This document shows positions 48,233-57,840 of a DNA stretch of 64,000 nt, piece by piece. The translations under genes and the position numbers were made by a program. The stretch covers positions 868,001 through 932,000 of the forward strand of contig NZ_CP136187.1 in assembly GCF_033193315.1 (NCBI RefSeq), read 5' to 3'. The stretch's first letter is position 1; each line of letters begins with the position of its first letter. The notes beneath the pieces are model-generated. The model searched no databases. It was not told the origin of the DNA and saw nothing but the letters and a program-made list of their open reading frames with translations. The stretch is from Agathobaculum sp. NTUH-O15-33. GTDB lineage: Bacteria > Bacillota > Clostridia > Oscillospirales > Butyricicoccaceae.

Positions 48233-49762
48233 ATGAGCCATATCAAAATGGAGCGGATAACCAAGCAGTTTCCGGGCGTGGTGGCGCTGAACGATGTAAC
48301 GGTGGAGTTTGAACGTGGAACGATCACCGCGCTGTGCGGGGAAAACGGCGCGGGCAAATCGACGCTCGGCAAGGTGCTCGCGGGCATATACGACCATAAA
48401 TCCTACGACGGCGCGATCTATGTGGACGGCAAGCAGGTGCAATTCCGCAACACGCTGGACGCGGAAAAGGAAAAGATCGTGCTGGTGCATCAGGAACTGA
48501 ACCTGATCCCGGACCTGACGGTGGAGGAAAACGTGTTTCTGGGCGATTTTCCTGTGAAGATGGGCCACGTCGATTACGAAACCATGACCCGCCGCACGCT
48601 GGAAATCTTTGAGGAGCTGGACATCCATATCGACCCGAAGGAGACCGTGCGCAACCTGTCCACCAGCTTGCAGCAGATGGTCGAGATCACCAAGGCCATC
48701 GCCCGCGAGCCGGAGGTCGTCATCTTTGACGAGTCGACCAGCTCGCTGACAGCCAAGGAGATCGGTGTATTCTTCGCCATCCTGCGCAAGCTGCGCGACA
48801 AGGGGGTCACGCTGCTGTACGTCTCCCACAAGCTCGAAGAGGTGTTCGAGATCTGCGACCGCGTCGTCATTCTCAAGGACGGCGCTTATGTCAACGAAGC
48901 GCCGGTGAGCGAGATCGACCGGGACACGCTGATCACATGGATGGTCGGCCACGGCATGAGCGGGCAGTTCCCGCCGCACGACAAGGATCTGGTGCAGCAC
49001 GGCAAGGTGCTGTTCGAAATAAAGGATTGGAGCGTCTACAAGACCGGCACGTCCAAATCGGAGGGCCTGAAAACCGTGGACGGCATGTCCTTTCAGGTGT
49101 GCGCGGGCGAAGTGGTGGGTCTGTACGGGCTGATGGGCGCGGGCCGCACGCGGCTGCTGAATTCGCTGTTCGACAGCGAACGCTATCCGCACGAAGGCCG
49201 GATCTTTGTAAACGGCAGGGAAGTGAAGAACCACACCGCCGTGGACGCGATTAAAAACGGTCTGGGCTATGTCACCGAGGACCGGCGCAAGACCGGCCTG
49301 TGCCTGATCCACTCGGTCAGCGACAATATCCTGCTGGCCTCGCTGCGCAATTACGCCAACCGGCTCGGCTGCATCAGCGACAAGAAGGGCTCGGACGCGC
49401 GCGCGGACATGGTGAAACGGCTGAGCATCAAGGTGGCGAACGTGGACAGCTCGGTGGCCAAGCTGTCCGGCGGCAACCAGCAAAAGGTGATCTTCGCCAA
49501 GTGGCTGCTCAACAGCCCGCATGTGCTGCTGCTGGACGAGCCGACGCGCGGCATCGACGTGGGCGCGAAAAAGGAGATCTATTCCATCCTGCGGAAGCTG
49601 ACCGAGCAAGGCGTCGGTATCGTGCTGGTCTCCTCGGAAATTCCGGAGGTCATGGGCGTGAGCGACCGGATACTGGTGGTCAAAAACGGCCGGATCGCCG
49701 CGGAGGTGGCCCGCGCGGAAGCAACCGAGGAGCTATTGCTCCATCATGCGATTGGAGGGTAA
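48233..49762 (+). CDS. Sugar ABC transporter ATPase, duplicated domains (cassette A)
   Basis: 509 residues from the ATG at 48233 (AAAGGAAAA upstream). Two ATPase halves as in RbsA/XylG: first Walker A CGENGAGKSTLGK, signature degenerate (LSTSLQQMVEITKA), Walker B VVIFDESTSSL; second half with GLMGAGRTRLL, KLSGGNQQKVIFAKWL and LLLDEPTRGIDVG. The first Gly-rich half hydrolyses, the second has the typical altered Walker A. Confidence 0.95.
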   Translation: MSHIKMERITKQFPGVVALNDVTVEFERGTITALCGENGAGKSTLGKVLAGIYDHKSYDGAIYVDGKQVQFRNTLDAEKEKIVLVHQELNLIPDLTVEENVFLGDFPVKMGHVDYETMTRRTLEIFEELDIHIDPKETVRNLSTSLQQMVEITKAIAREPEVVIFDESTSSLTAKEIGVFFAILRKLRDKGVTLLYVSHKLEEVFEICDRVVILKDGAYVNEAPVSEIDRDTLITWMVGHGMSGQFPPHDKDLVQHGKVLFEIKDWSVYKTGTSKSEGLKTVDGMSFQVCAGEVVGLYGLMGAGRTRLLNSLFDSERYPHEGRIFVNGREVKNHTAVDAIKNGLGYVTEDRRKTGLCLIHSVSDNILLASLRNYANRLGCISDKKGSDARADMVKRLSIKVANVDSSVAKLSGGNQQKVIFAKWLLNSPHVLLLDEPTRGIDVGAKKEIYSILRKLTEQGVGIVLVSSEIPEVMGVSDRILVVKNGRIAAEVARAEATEELLLHHAIGG

Positions 49763-49766
49763 AGGT

Positions 49767-50855
49767 ATGACGCTTTTAAGAAAGATCGATTGGAAAAAAT
49801 ACACCTCGGTCATTGGCTTGGTCTTGCTGTGCATCATTTCGATCATGCTCAACGACAGCTTTTTGACGCCGCGCAACCTGATGAACATCGTGCGTCAGCT
49901 GGCCGTGCCCGGCCTGCTGGCCATCGGCATGACCTACGTGATCATATCGGGCGGCATCGACCTTTCGGTCGGCGGTATCTGCGCGCTGGTCAGCGTGCTG
50001 TACGGCATGCTGCTGCAAAAGGGCGTTCCGTTCGGCGTCGCGGTGCTGGCGATGCTGGGACTGGGTCTGCTGCTGGGCCTGTGCTACGGCTTCTTCGTGG
50101 CCAAGGTGGATATCCCGCCCTTTATCGTCACGCTGGCGGGCGTCAATGTGTGCAAGGGCATCGCGCTGGTGCTGACGGACAGCGCCGCGGTCGGCGTGAC
50201 CGATCCGTTCACGCTCGACGTGGGCAGCCTGAGCTTGCCGACCGCGCCGGCGCTCGTCCTGCTCGCGGCGGCGGCCGTATACTGTGTGTACAACATGGTG
50301 CAGGGGGCAAAGGCAAAAAGCTTCCGCTGGATCAATATTCTGTTCCTCGTCATTTTGGCGTACAGCGCGTATCTGGTGATGAACAGCAAGGGCATCCCGT
50401 ATCTGGCGCTGATCTGCATCGCGCTGATCTTGGTTTTCAACTTTGTATTGAACCATACGGTGTTCGGCAAGGGCATTTACGCGGTGGGCGGCAATATCGA
50501 CGTAGCGCGCATGGCCGGCGTGAAAACGGTCAAGGTATTGATGAGCGTTTACGTGGTGGACGCGATGCTGGCGGCGCTCGGCGGCGTACTGACCGCGGCG
50601 CGCCTTGGCGCGGGCGCGCCGACCATCGGCACCAACTGGGAGCTGGACGCGATCGCGGCGGTCGTCATCGGCGGCACCAGCATGACGGGCGGCTCGGGCA
50701 AGCTGACCAAAACCGTGATCGGCGTGCTGCTCATCGGCGTACTGAACAACATGCTGTCGCTGATGAACGTGCAAACCAACGTGCAGATGATCTTTAAGGG
50801 TCTCATCATTCTCGGCGCGGTCGTGCTCGATAAGGTGACCTCGAACAAGCGGTAA
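49767..50855 (+). CDS. Sugar ABC transporter permease (cassette A)
   Basis: 362 residues from the ATG at 49767. BPD_transp_2 family: GLLAIGMTYVIISGGIDLSV is the family signature, and AVVIGGTSMTGGSGKLTKTV the second conserved loop. It has an extra central segment (~residues 150-215, AAAAVYCVYNMVQGAKAKSF) compared with RbsC, as in XylH. Works as a homodimer with the ATPase at 48233. Confidence 0.95.
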   Translation: MTLLRKIDWKKYTSVIGLVLLCIISIMLNDSFLTPRNLMNIVRQLAVPGLLAIGMTYVIISGGIDLSVGGICALVSVLYGMLLQKGVPFGVAVLAMLGLGLLLGLCYGFFVAKVDIPPFIVTLAGVNVCKGIALVLTDSAAVGVTDPFTLDVGSLSLPTAPALVLLAAAAVYCVYNMVQGAKAKSFRWINILFLVILAYSAYLVMNSKGIPYLALICIALILVFNFVLNHTVFGKGIYAVGGNIDVARMAGVKTVKVLMSVYVVDAMLAALGGVLTAARLGAGAPTIGTNWELDAIAAVVIGGTSMTGGSGKLTKTVIGVLLIGVLNNMLSLMNVQTNVQMIFKGLIILGAVVLDKVTSNKR

Positions 50856-51226
50856 ACCAAAAAAACAACCTCCTCGCGCCGCAGCGCGCATAAAATAGGA
50901 TTTTGCCGTTTGCGGCAAAATTCATAAAAACCGGGAGCATGTATCTCGGTTTGCTCTCATTTAATCGCCGCACGGCGGCGGTCAGTGGATAGAGGCCTAC
51001 GGGCTATACAAACCGACTTCAAGTGTGCCTGAAAGGCGCGCGCAGAAGTCGGAACTCTCGATCGAAATGGGGCTTTGTTTCGATCGACAGTCAAAAAAGC
51101 TCCTGCCGAAAACGCGGCAGGAGCTTTTTTGATATTGGAATGGTTCAGCCCTTGTAGAAGTCCGGGCGGTTTCGCACCGCTTCTGCCACGACTGCTTACT
51201 CGCATTAATCGTTGCCAGCCGTTATT
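50856..51226. other. Gene-free, hairpin-rich stretch between convergent units
   Basis: No ORF of note. It contains ATTTTGCCG-TTTG-CGGCAAAAT (near 50900), CCGACTTC/GAAGTCGG (around 51010-51050), TCGATCGAAA/TTTCGATCGA (51058-51087) and a strong terminator AAAAAAGCTCCTGCCG (51093-51108) / CGGCAGGAGCTTTTTT (51115-51130), which works in both directions. The chain of hairpins could be an unannotated small RNA, but I see no clear promoter. Confidence 0.55.
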
Positions 51227-52390
51227 TTAGGCTTTCCACGGATCGATCAGCACCTTCATGCTTTCCGGAGTCATACTGGTCTGAACGGCTCTTTCGGCTT
51301 CGTCCAAGGAAAAGACGTGGCTGAAGAGCCGGGGCCACGGGAAGCGGTCCTTTTCGCGCAGCATCATTTCCATCACCTGCTTATAGCAGTTGTGCGTGTG
51401 GTTGGTCATGCCGATGATGCGCAGGTTGTTCGCGCAGATCTCGTGCACGTTGACAGTAACGCCGCCGCAGTCGACAAAGTTGCCGGGTTCGAGATACATG
51501 CCTGCCTTGCGCAGATAACGCAGGCCCTCGGGAAAGGCTTCGGGCCGCCCGACGCACTCCACCGCGATATCCGCGCCGCGTCCGTTCGTCTCGGCCTTGA
51601 CACGGGAAATGCGCTCCTCTTCGCTCGTTTGATGCACATTCATCACGATGTCCGCGCCGAAGGCCTTCGCGATATCCAGCTTGTAATCGGAAATATCGGT
51701 CGCTATGATCTTGCCCGCGCCCATCATGCGCGCTTTGATAATATGGGCCACGCCGAGCGGGCCGCAGCCCTGCACGACGACCGTGTCGTCGAAGTTGAAG
51801 CCCTCCAGCGAAAAACCGCTGAACTCCTTGGCCTTGTCCAATGTGTGCGCCACGCACAGCACCTCGGTAAATGCGGCCATTTCGTTGGGCAGCCCATCCG
51901 GCACCTTGTAAAGGCGCGCGCCCGGCTCCACATAGAGGTACTGCGCAAAACCGCCGTACAGGTGGTTGCCGTCGTCGCACGAGCGCATGTTGCCGTAGCT
52001 GAATTGCAGGTGCTCGCACCAAGGGTAGCTTGGTATGTTTTTGCAGTACCAGCACTTGCCGCACACCACGTCCGGGCAGATGGTCACGCGGTCTCCTACC
52101 TGCAGCACGGCGCCGTCGTATTCCAAACTGCGCGCGCCCTCCTCGTCAATCGCGGCGATCTCCATCACGATTTCGTGCCCTTGAATGATGGGGAAGGGCA
52201 GATCGATTTCGTTTTCCGTGCCCTTGTACTGCACGGTCTCGCCGCTGTAGCTGTGCTTATCCGTGCCGCATACGCCGGCCATCAATACCTTGCAGATGGC
52301 CGCGCCGCGTCCCAGCGCGGGCATGTCGAAAATGCGGGTCTCGATGTGGCCGGGCTGCGTGAGCACGGCGGCTTTTACGGTTTGTTCCAT
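51227..52390 (-). CDS. Zinc-dependent dehydrogenase (medium-chain, sorbitol/threonine type)
   Basis: 387 residues from the ATG at 52390 (AAAGGAAC upstream). Catalytic zinc ligands in AGVCGTDKH and QGHE; structural zinc Cys cluster CGKCWYCKNIPSYPWC; NAD fold VVQGCGPLGVAHIIKA and ATDISDYKLDIAKAFGAD. Oxidises a secondary alcohol, probably a polyol or the alcohol form of the imported sugar. Divergent from cassette B and downstream of the LacI gene. Closely similar in style to the dehydrogenase at 54068. Confidence 0.93.
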   Translation of the reverse strand: MEQTVKAAVLTQPGHIETRIFDMPALGRGAAICKVLMAGVCGTDKHSYSGETVQYKGTENEIDLPFPIIQGHEIVMEIAAIDEEGARSLEYDGAVLQVGDRVTICPDVVCGKCWYCKNIPSYPWCEHLQFSYGNMRSCDDGNHLYGGFAQYLYVEPGARLYKVPDGLPNEMAAFTEVLCVAHTLDKAKEFSGFSLEGFNFDDTVVVQGCGPLGVAHIIKARMMGAGKIIATDISDYKLDIAKAFGADIVMNVHQTSEEERISRVKAETNGRGADIAVECVGRPEAFPEGLRYLRKAGMYLEPGNFVDCGGVTVNVHEICANNLRIIGMTNHTHNCYKQVMEMMLREKDRFPWPRLFSHVFSLDEAERAVQTSMTPESMKVLIDPWKA

Positions 52391-52506
52391 TGGAATTGTT
52401 CCTTTCTGCGCCCGGCGCACCGGGCGGTCTATATTTTTTTATGATGCGCGTGGGCTGACGGCTCACGTGATCTCCATGCCGGCCCTCTCTCCGGCCGCGG
52501 CCGCTT

Positions 52507-53532
52507 TTATTTGGTCCGGCCGCACGGCCCGGTGGAGTTGCGGAGAATCAGCTCGGGCCGGAGAAAGGTCTTGCCCTGCACGTGCGCGTTCGGCATGTTG
52601 ACCGCTTGCAGCAGGCGGTCGACCGCGTGCCGGGCAAGGTCCTGAAAGGGCTGGCGTATGCTGGTGAGCGAGGGACGATGCATTTCGCCGATGTCCAGCC
52701 CATCCAGCCCGATGACCGAAACGTCGCCCGGCACGCGCAGACCGTGATCGGCCAGCGCGTTGATGGAGGCGAGCGCGCCGACATCGAACTGCGCGAACAG
52801 GGCGGTGGCGTCCTGAAAAGCGTCCCGGTGCGCGGAGATCGTCGCGTAAGTAGACTGATAATCCGCCGCGCAGGTGAAAACGAGCGAGGGATCGTAGAGA
52901 ATGCCGAATTCCCGCAGCGCTTCGCGGTAACCGCCGGTGCGGTCCGCGAATTCATCGAGCGGCGAGGTCACGGTGGCTATGCGCCGATGGCCCAGATCGA
53001 TCAAATGCTTGGTCGCCAGATAACCGCCCGCAAAGTTGTCCGTGTCGATGATGTTGGCCTGCTTGGTGGAATGACGCAGGTGGTAGATGAGATAAACGTG
53101 CGGTATGCCGATGTCGTTAAAGTACCGGTCGATCGTTTCGTCGTACTCGCGGTTGATGATGATAAACCCTTCGATCAGGCCGAGCGCCAGCAGATCGCGC
53201 AGTTTATCGATGCCCGCCTCGCCGCCGTAATCCAAAAGCGGCATGGCGTAATAGTTTTCCTCCTCGATAAAGGAATTGAGCACGCAAACAAGCTGGTTAA
53301 TGAACAGGTCGTCGAAAAACATGTGGCGCATCATCAGCACGCCGATGGCCTTGCGCGCAGGGGAGCAAACGGTCTTCCTCGCTTTTTGGCGTACCACGTA
53401 GCCGTTGGCGCGCGCGAGCGCACGGATCCGCTCCTTGGTATCGGGCGAGATCTCGGGCCGGTCGTTCAGGCTGCGTGAAACTGTGGATTGGCTGACCCCT
53501 GCGAGTTCGGCAAGCTTTCTGGTGGAAATCAT
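52507..53532 (-). CDS. LacI-family transcriptional regulator
   Basis: 341 residues from the ATG at 53532 (GGAAAGGAG upstream). HTH STRKLAELAGVSQSTVSRSL with hinge helix ARANGYVVRQ, then a periplasmic-binding-like effector domain (IGVLMMRHMFFDDLFINQLV, DVSVIGLDGLDIGEMHRPSL). Transcribed together with the dehydrogenase at 51227 (117 bases downstream) and divergent from cassette B. It very likely binds the TGATGCA-rich sites in the intergenic region. Confidence 0.95.
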   Translation of the reverse strand: MISTRKLAELAGVSQSTVSRSLNDRPEISPDTKERIRALARANGYVVRQKARKTVCSPARKAIGVLMMRHMFFDDLFINQLVCVLNSFIEEENYYAMPLLDYGGEAGIDKLRDLLALGLIEGFIIINREYDETIDRYFNDIGIPHVYLIYHLRHSTKQANIIDTDNFAGGYLATKHLIDLGHRRIATVTSPLDEFADRTGGYREALREFGILYDPSLVFTCAADYQSTYATISAHRDAFQDATALFAQFDVGALASINALADHGLRVPGDVSVIGLDGLDIGEMHRPSLTSIRQPFQDLARHAVDRLLQAVNMPNAHVQGKTFLRPELILRNSTGPCGRTK

Positions 53533-54067
53533 CCGTGCCACTCCTTTCCTTGGCTTGCTTTCCATGATAAGAGCGCCGATGCGTAAAAGTCAACGGGAAA
53601 TGATGCAGAAACGGCAAGAAATTGTGCATCATTTATGCATCAAAACACAATAAAACGCCTGTAAGAACACTAAAATGTTGTTAAATTGCACAATGGGTTG
53701 AGGCGGAAACGGGAGGGAGAACGCGTAAAACCGCTGCCGGATCAAGAGACCGGCAGCGGTTGTGGGTATTTCTGTAAAACGCTTTGTGCGCTATGCATAA
53801 AGTATGGCGGATACATCTTGTAAAATGCAATAAAAATGCACTTTTGATGCGGTGATGCGCTTTTGATGCACGGAATAGTGCAGTTTTTCCGTTGACATCG
53901 GTGTGCAAAATCCATGATAATTACCGTAACAGATGCGGCCGAATGAAGCAGGTTGACGGGAAACGATGCGAAAGGCGAAAGAGCCCGTGCATCAAGCCGA
54001 TGCCTGACGACACGGCCGAAGCTGCCTTGTAACAACAAACAACGACAATCGGTAAGGAGTGTAGAGT
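53533..54067. promoter_or_regulatory. Divergent regulatory region between the LacI gene and cassette B
   Basis: LacI promoter on the minus strand: TTGACT (53588-53593), 18 bp, TATCAT (53564-53569). Cassette B promoter: TTGACA (53892-53897), 18 bp, GATAAT (53916-53921). Between and around them are many TGATGCA/TGCATCA half-sites (for example TTTATGCATCAAA at 53632-53644; near 53601, 53625, 53848, 53863 and 53989), consistent with LacI-type operators. A hairpin AACCGCTGCCGG (53729-53740) / complement (53750-53761) lies in the middle and may insulate the two promoters. Confidence 0.65.
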
Positions 54068-55234
54068 ATGTCCAAGATGGTAAAAGCAGCGGTGGTAGAA
54101 GGACCGGGCAAGATCGGCTTTCGTGAAATTCCCTATCCCAAGCTGGAATACGGCGACGGCGGCGCGATCATGAAGAGCATTGCCTCCGGCATCTGCGGCA
54201 CGGATAAGCATACCTTTAAGGGCGAGACCAAGCAGAACGGCGGTACCGCGACCGAGTTCGAGGCCGCGTACCCCCTCATCCAAGGGCACGAAGCGGTCGG
54301 TATTGTCGAGGAGATCGCGCCCGGATCGGTGCGCAAGGATTTTTACGGCGAAGAGCTGCGCCCGGGCGACCGCATCACCTTCTGCCCCGACATCGTCTGC
54401 GGCGAATGCTACTATTGCCGCACCGCGCCGTGGTACCCGTGGTGCGAGGACCCCTCCCGCGAATGCTATGGCAACAGCATGTCCTGCGAACAGGGCAAGC
54501 GCCTGAACGGCGCCTTTGCGGAATACATGTACCTGTATCCCAAGGCCTATCTGTACAAGGTGCCGGAAAAGCTCTCGAACGACCTTGCCTGCCTGACCGA
54601 GGTCATGTGCGTGACCTATTCGCTCGATAAAGCCAAGGAGATGTTCGCGTTTGACGGCGAGGGCTTTGAGTTCGGCGGCGCGGTCGTCGTGCAGGGCTGC
54701 GGCCCGCTCGGTCTGGCGCACGTGATCAAGGCCAAAATGCTGGGCGCGGGCACGATCATCGTCACGGATATTTCGGATTATAAGCTGGAACTGGCCAAAG
54801 CGTTCGGCGCGGATATCTGCCTGAACGTGCTAAAGACCACGGCGGAGGAGCGCATCGACATCGTACGGCAGGCGACGCACGGCTTTGGCGCGAACGTGGT
54901 CTGCGAATGCTCGGGCGTGCCGACCGTCGTGCCGGAGGGCCTGAAAATGGTGCGGAAGTGCGGCGTTTACCTAGAGGTCGGCCACTTTGTCGACGTGGGC
55001 CCCATACAGGCCAACTTCCACGAGATCTGCGCCAAGGATATCCGCATCGTGGGCATGAACAACCACGCGGTGACCGGCTACCGGCCCACCATGGAAATGA
55101 TGCTGAAGCACGAGCACGATTTCCCGTGGGAGAAGTTTTTCAGCCATCACTTTAAGCTGGATCAGTATGAAGAGGCGATCAAAACCAGCATGTCCCCCGA
55201 AAGTATGAAGGTCATCGTGAGCTGTTGGGACTAA
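54068..55234 (+). CDS. Zinc-dependent dehydrogenase (medium-chain), cassette B
   Basis: 388 residues; AAGGAG upstream. Catalytic zinc SGICGTDKH and QGHE; structural Cys cluster CGECYYCRTAPWYPWC with further Cys in the next loop; NAD fold VVQGCGPLGLAHVIKA and VTDISDYKLELAKAFGAD. About half its residues match the dehydrogenase at 51227 by eye, so the two are probably paralogues acting on related substrates. First gene of cassette B. Confidence 0.94.
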   Translation: MSKMVKAAVVEGPGKIGFREIPYPKLEYGDGGAIMKSIASGICGTDKHTFKGETKQNGGTATEFEAAYPLIQGHEAVGIVEEIAPGSVRKDFYGEELRPGDRITFCPDIVCGECYYCRTAPWYPWCEDPSRECYGNSMSCEQGKRLNGAFAEYMYLYPKAYLYKVPEKLSNDLACLTEVMCVTYSLDKAKEMFAFDGEGFEFGGAVVVQGCGPLGLAHVIKAKMLGAGTIIVTDISDYKLELAKAFGADICLNVLKTTAEERIDIVRQATHGFGANVVCECSGVPTVVPEGLKMVRKCGVYLEVGHFVDVGPIQANFHEICAKDIRIVGMNNHAVTGYRPTMEMMLKHEHDFPWEKFFSHHFKLDQYEEAIKTSMSPESMKVIVSCWD

Positions 55235-55270
55235 GGCGGACGGCGGACAGCCAGAGAGGGGAGAGGACGC

Positions 55271-56779
55271 ATGGGCGCTGAAAGAACCGGCACCCCCATC
55301 GTAGAATTTCGCGGTATTCGGAAGGAATTTCCCGGCATCGTCGCGCTGGACGATGTATCGATGAAGATCTGGCCGGGCGAGGTGCACTGCCTGCTGGGCG
55401 AGAACGGCGCGGGCAAATCCACGCTGATGAAGATCTTGACAGGCGTGTACCACCCGGACGGCGGCGAAATATGGATCAATGGCAAAAGAGTCGAAGTCGG
55501 GGACATCCATGAAGCGCAAAAGCTGAATATCGGCACGGTGTTCCAAGAAAACAGCCTGATCCCGCACCTGACCGTGGCGGAAAACGTATTTCTGACGCGG
55601 GAGATCAAGAACCGGATCGGCCTGATCGATTGGCCTAAAATGTACGCGGAGTGCCAGCGCTGGTGCCGCGAGCTCGGCGTGGAGCTCGATCCGCGCGCCC
55701 GGGTGGGCCGGCTATCGGTCGCGCAGCAGCAGATCGTCGAGATTGTCAAGATGTTCTCGCAGGATCCGCACATCGTCATTCTGGACGAGCCGACCTCGTC
55801 GCTCTCCGACCATGAGATCGACAACCTGTTCGACATCGTGCTGCGTATGCAGAAAAAAGGCATTACCTTTATCTATATTTCCCACCGTATGGAGGAGATC
55901 AAACGCATCGGAAACGGCGGCACCGTGCTGCGGGACGGCAAATTCGTCGCCGCGATCGAGGATGTGCGGAGGCTGGAAATGGATGAGATCATCTCGATGA
56001 TCGTCGGCCGCGCGCTGGATGAAAAATACCCCAAACGGGAGCCTCGCATCGGCGAACCGGTCATGCGGGTAAAAAACCTGACCGTGCCGCGCACGATCTA
56101 CGATATCAGCTTCGAGGTGCGCCGGGGCGAGGTGCTGGGGTTTTCCGGTCTGGTCGGTTCGGGCCGCACCTCGACCGCCAAGGCCATCTTCGGCTCGCTG
56201 CACCGCACGTCGGGCACGGTCGAGATCGGCGGCAAGCCGGTGTCGATCAAAAGCCCGCATGATGCGATCCGTGCCGGGCTGGGCCTGCTGCCTGAAAACC
56301 GGAAGGAGGAGGGGCTGGTGCTCAACCAGTCCATCGCGTGGAACACCACGTTTGCCGCGATCGAGCATTTTCGCAAGGGACCGTTCATCGATGAAAAACA
56401 GGAGCGCCGAAGCGTGATGGACTACAAGGAGCGGCTGAGCATTAAGGCGCCCGATGTGGAAAAGCAGGTCAAGTATCTGTCCGGCGGCAATCAGCAGAAG
56501 GTGGTGTTCGCCAAATGGCTGTGCGCGGACGCGGCGATTTATATCTTTGACGAGCCGACGCGCGGCATCGACGTGGGCGCGAAAAGCGAAATTTACAGCA
56601 TCATCAACATGCTGGTCGCGGAAGGGAGCGCGGTGATCGTCATCTCCTCCGAACTGCCCGAGATCCTCGGCGTGTGCGACCGCGTGCTGGTGTTCCACGA
56701 GGGGCGCATCACGGCGGACCTTGACCGCGCGGAGGCGACGCAGGAAAAGATTATGTATTACGCGATTGGAGGAACGTGA
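55271..56779 (+). CDS. Sugar ABC transporter ATPase, duplicated domains (cassette B)
   Basis: 502 residues. First half: LGENGAGKSTLMKIL, LSVAQQQIVEIVKM, VILDEPTSSL; second half: GFSGLVGSGRTSTAKAIFGS, YLSGGNQQKVVFAKWL, YIFDEPTRGIDVG. RbsA/MglA type. Starts 36 bases after the dehydrogenase and ends one base before the permease start. Confidence 0.95.
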   Translation: MGAERTGTPIVEFRGIRKEFPGIVALDDVSMKIWPGEVHCLLGENGAGKSTLMKILTGVYHPDGGEIWINGKRVEVGDIHEAQKLNIGTVFQENSLIPHLTVAENVFLTREIKNRIGLIDWPKMYAECQRWCRELGVELDPRARVGRLSVAQQQIVEIVKMFSQDPHIVILDEPTSSLSDHEIDNLFDIVLRMQKKGITFIYISHRMEEIKRIGNGGTVLRDGKFVAAIEDVRRLEMDEIISMIVGRALDEKYPKREPRIGEPVMRVKNLTVPRTIYDISFEVRRGEVLGFSGLVGSGRTSTAKAIFGSLHRTSGTVEIGGKPVSIKSPHDAIRAGLGLLPENRKEEGLVLNQSIAWNTTFAAIEHFRKGPFIDEKQERRSVMDYKERLSIKAPDVEKQVKYLSGGNQQKVVFAKWLCADAAIYIFDEPTRGIDVGAKSEIYSIINMLVAEGSAVIVISSELPEILGVCDRVLVFHEGRITADLDRAEATQEKIMYYAIGGT

Positions 56780-56780
56780 A

Positions 56781-57764
56781 ATGGAAACGGCAGCAAAGAA
56801 AAAATGGGCCGCGCCCGCCTTTTTGCAAAAACTGAAACGGGTGAACGGTCTGGGCGCGTTGTTCCCCCTCGCGGTGATCTGTATTTTCCTGTGCCTGTTT
56901 ACGGGTTCGTTCGCGCAGAGCAACAACATCATGCAGGTGCTGCGTCAGGCGGCGGTGTACGCCATCATGGGCATCGGCATGACGTTCGTCATCATCACGG
57001 GCGGCATCGACCTTTCGCAGGGCTCGGTTTTGGCGTTTTGCTGCGTGCTGGCCGGCATGACGATCAACGCGACCGGCAACATGTGGCTGGGCATGGCGGT
57101 GTCGCTGCTTGCGGGCGCGCTGGCCGGTCTGATCAACGGCGTGGTGATCGCCTATGTGCGCATCCCCGCGTTCATCATGACGCTGGGCACCATGTTCATC
57201 TTTCGCGGGGTGACGCTGTGGATGACCAACTCGACGCAGATCGCGGTCAACCACCAAACGTTCAAATTCATCGGGCAGGGCTTTTTCCTCGGCATCCCGG
57301 TGCCGGTGTATGTGTTTCTGGCGGCCGGCTGGCTGGCGCACATCGTGCTGACCAAGACGGCCACCGGGCGCTATATCTTTTCCATCGGCTCGAACGCGGA
57401 AACGGCGCGGCTGTCCGGCGTGCGCATCGAACGCAACACGATCAAGGTTTACATTCTGTCCGGCATGGCGATCGGGCTGGCCGCCATCGTGTATCTGGCC
57501 CGCCTGACGGCGGCGCAGCCCACGGCGGGACAAAGCTACGAGATGGAGGCGGTCGCGGCGGTGGTCATTGGCGGCACGAGTATCTCCGGCGGCGAGGGCG
57601 GCATCCTCGGCACGTTAATCGGCGCGGTGACGGTGGCCGTCATCCGCAACGGTCTGGTGCTACTCGGCGTGCAAAGCTACTTTACGCAGATCGTCGTCGG
57701 CGCGATCATCGTTTTTGCGGTCGCGCTCGATATCACGCGCAAACGCATCGCGGCGTCCAAGTAA
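56781..57764 (+). CDS. Sugar ABC transporter permease (cassette B)
   Basis: 327 residues, RbsC length, from the ATG at 56781 (GGAGGAACG upstream). Signature AIMGIGMTFVIITGGIDLSQ, then AVVIGGTSISGGEGGILGTL. About ten hydrophobic segments. The frame runs further upstream inside the ATPase gene but without a start context. Confidence 0.95.
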   Translation: METAAKKKWAAPAFLQKLKRVNGLGALFPLAVICIFLCLFTGSFAQSNNIMQVLRQAAVYAIMGIGMTFVIITGGIDLSQGSVLAFCCVLAGMTINATGNMWLGMAVSLLAGALAGLINGVVIAYVRIPAFIMTLGTMFIFRGVTLWMTNSTQIAVNHQTFKFIGQGFFLGIPVPVYVFLAAGWLAHIVLTKTATGRYIFSIGSNAETARLSGVRIERNTIKVYILSGMAIGLAAIVYLARLTAAQPTAGQSYEMEAVAAVVIGGTSISGGEGGILGTLIGAVTVAVIRNGLVLLGVQSYFTQIVVGAIIVFAVALDITRKRIAASK

Positions 57765-57840
57765 GGGCGGACACTTCCGGCGGCGCAAAGCACGCGGGGT
57801 GTACATAGACAGCAGAGAGTTATTTAAGGAGGAAAGACAA

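Noticed and set aside
48161..49609. 482-residue open frame on the minus strand
   Set aside because: Antisense shadow of the cassette A ATPase.
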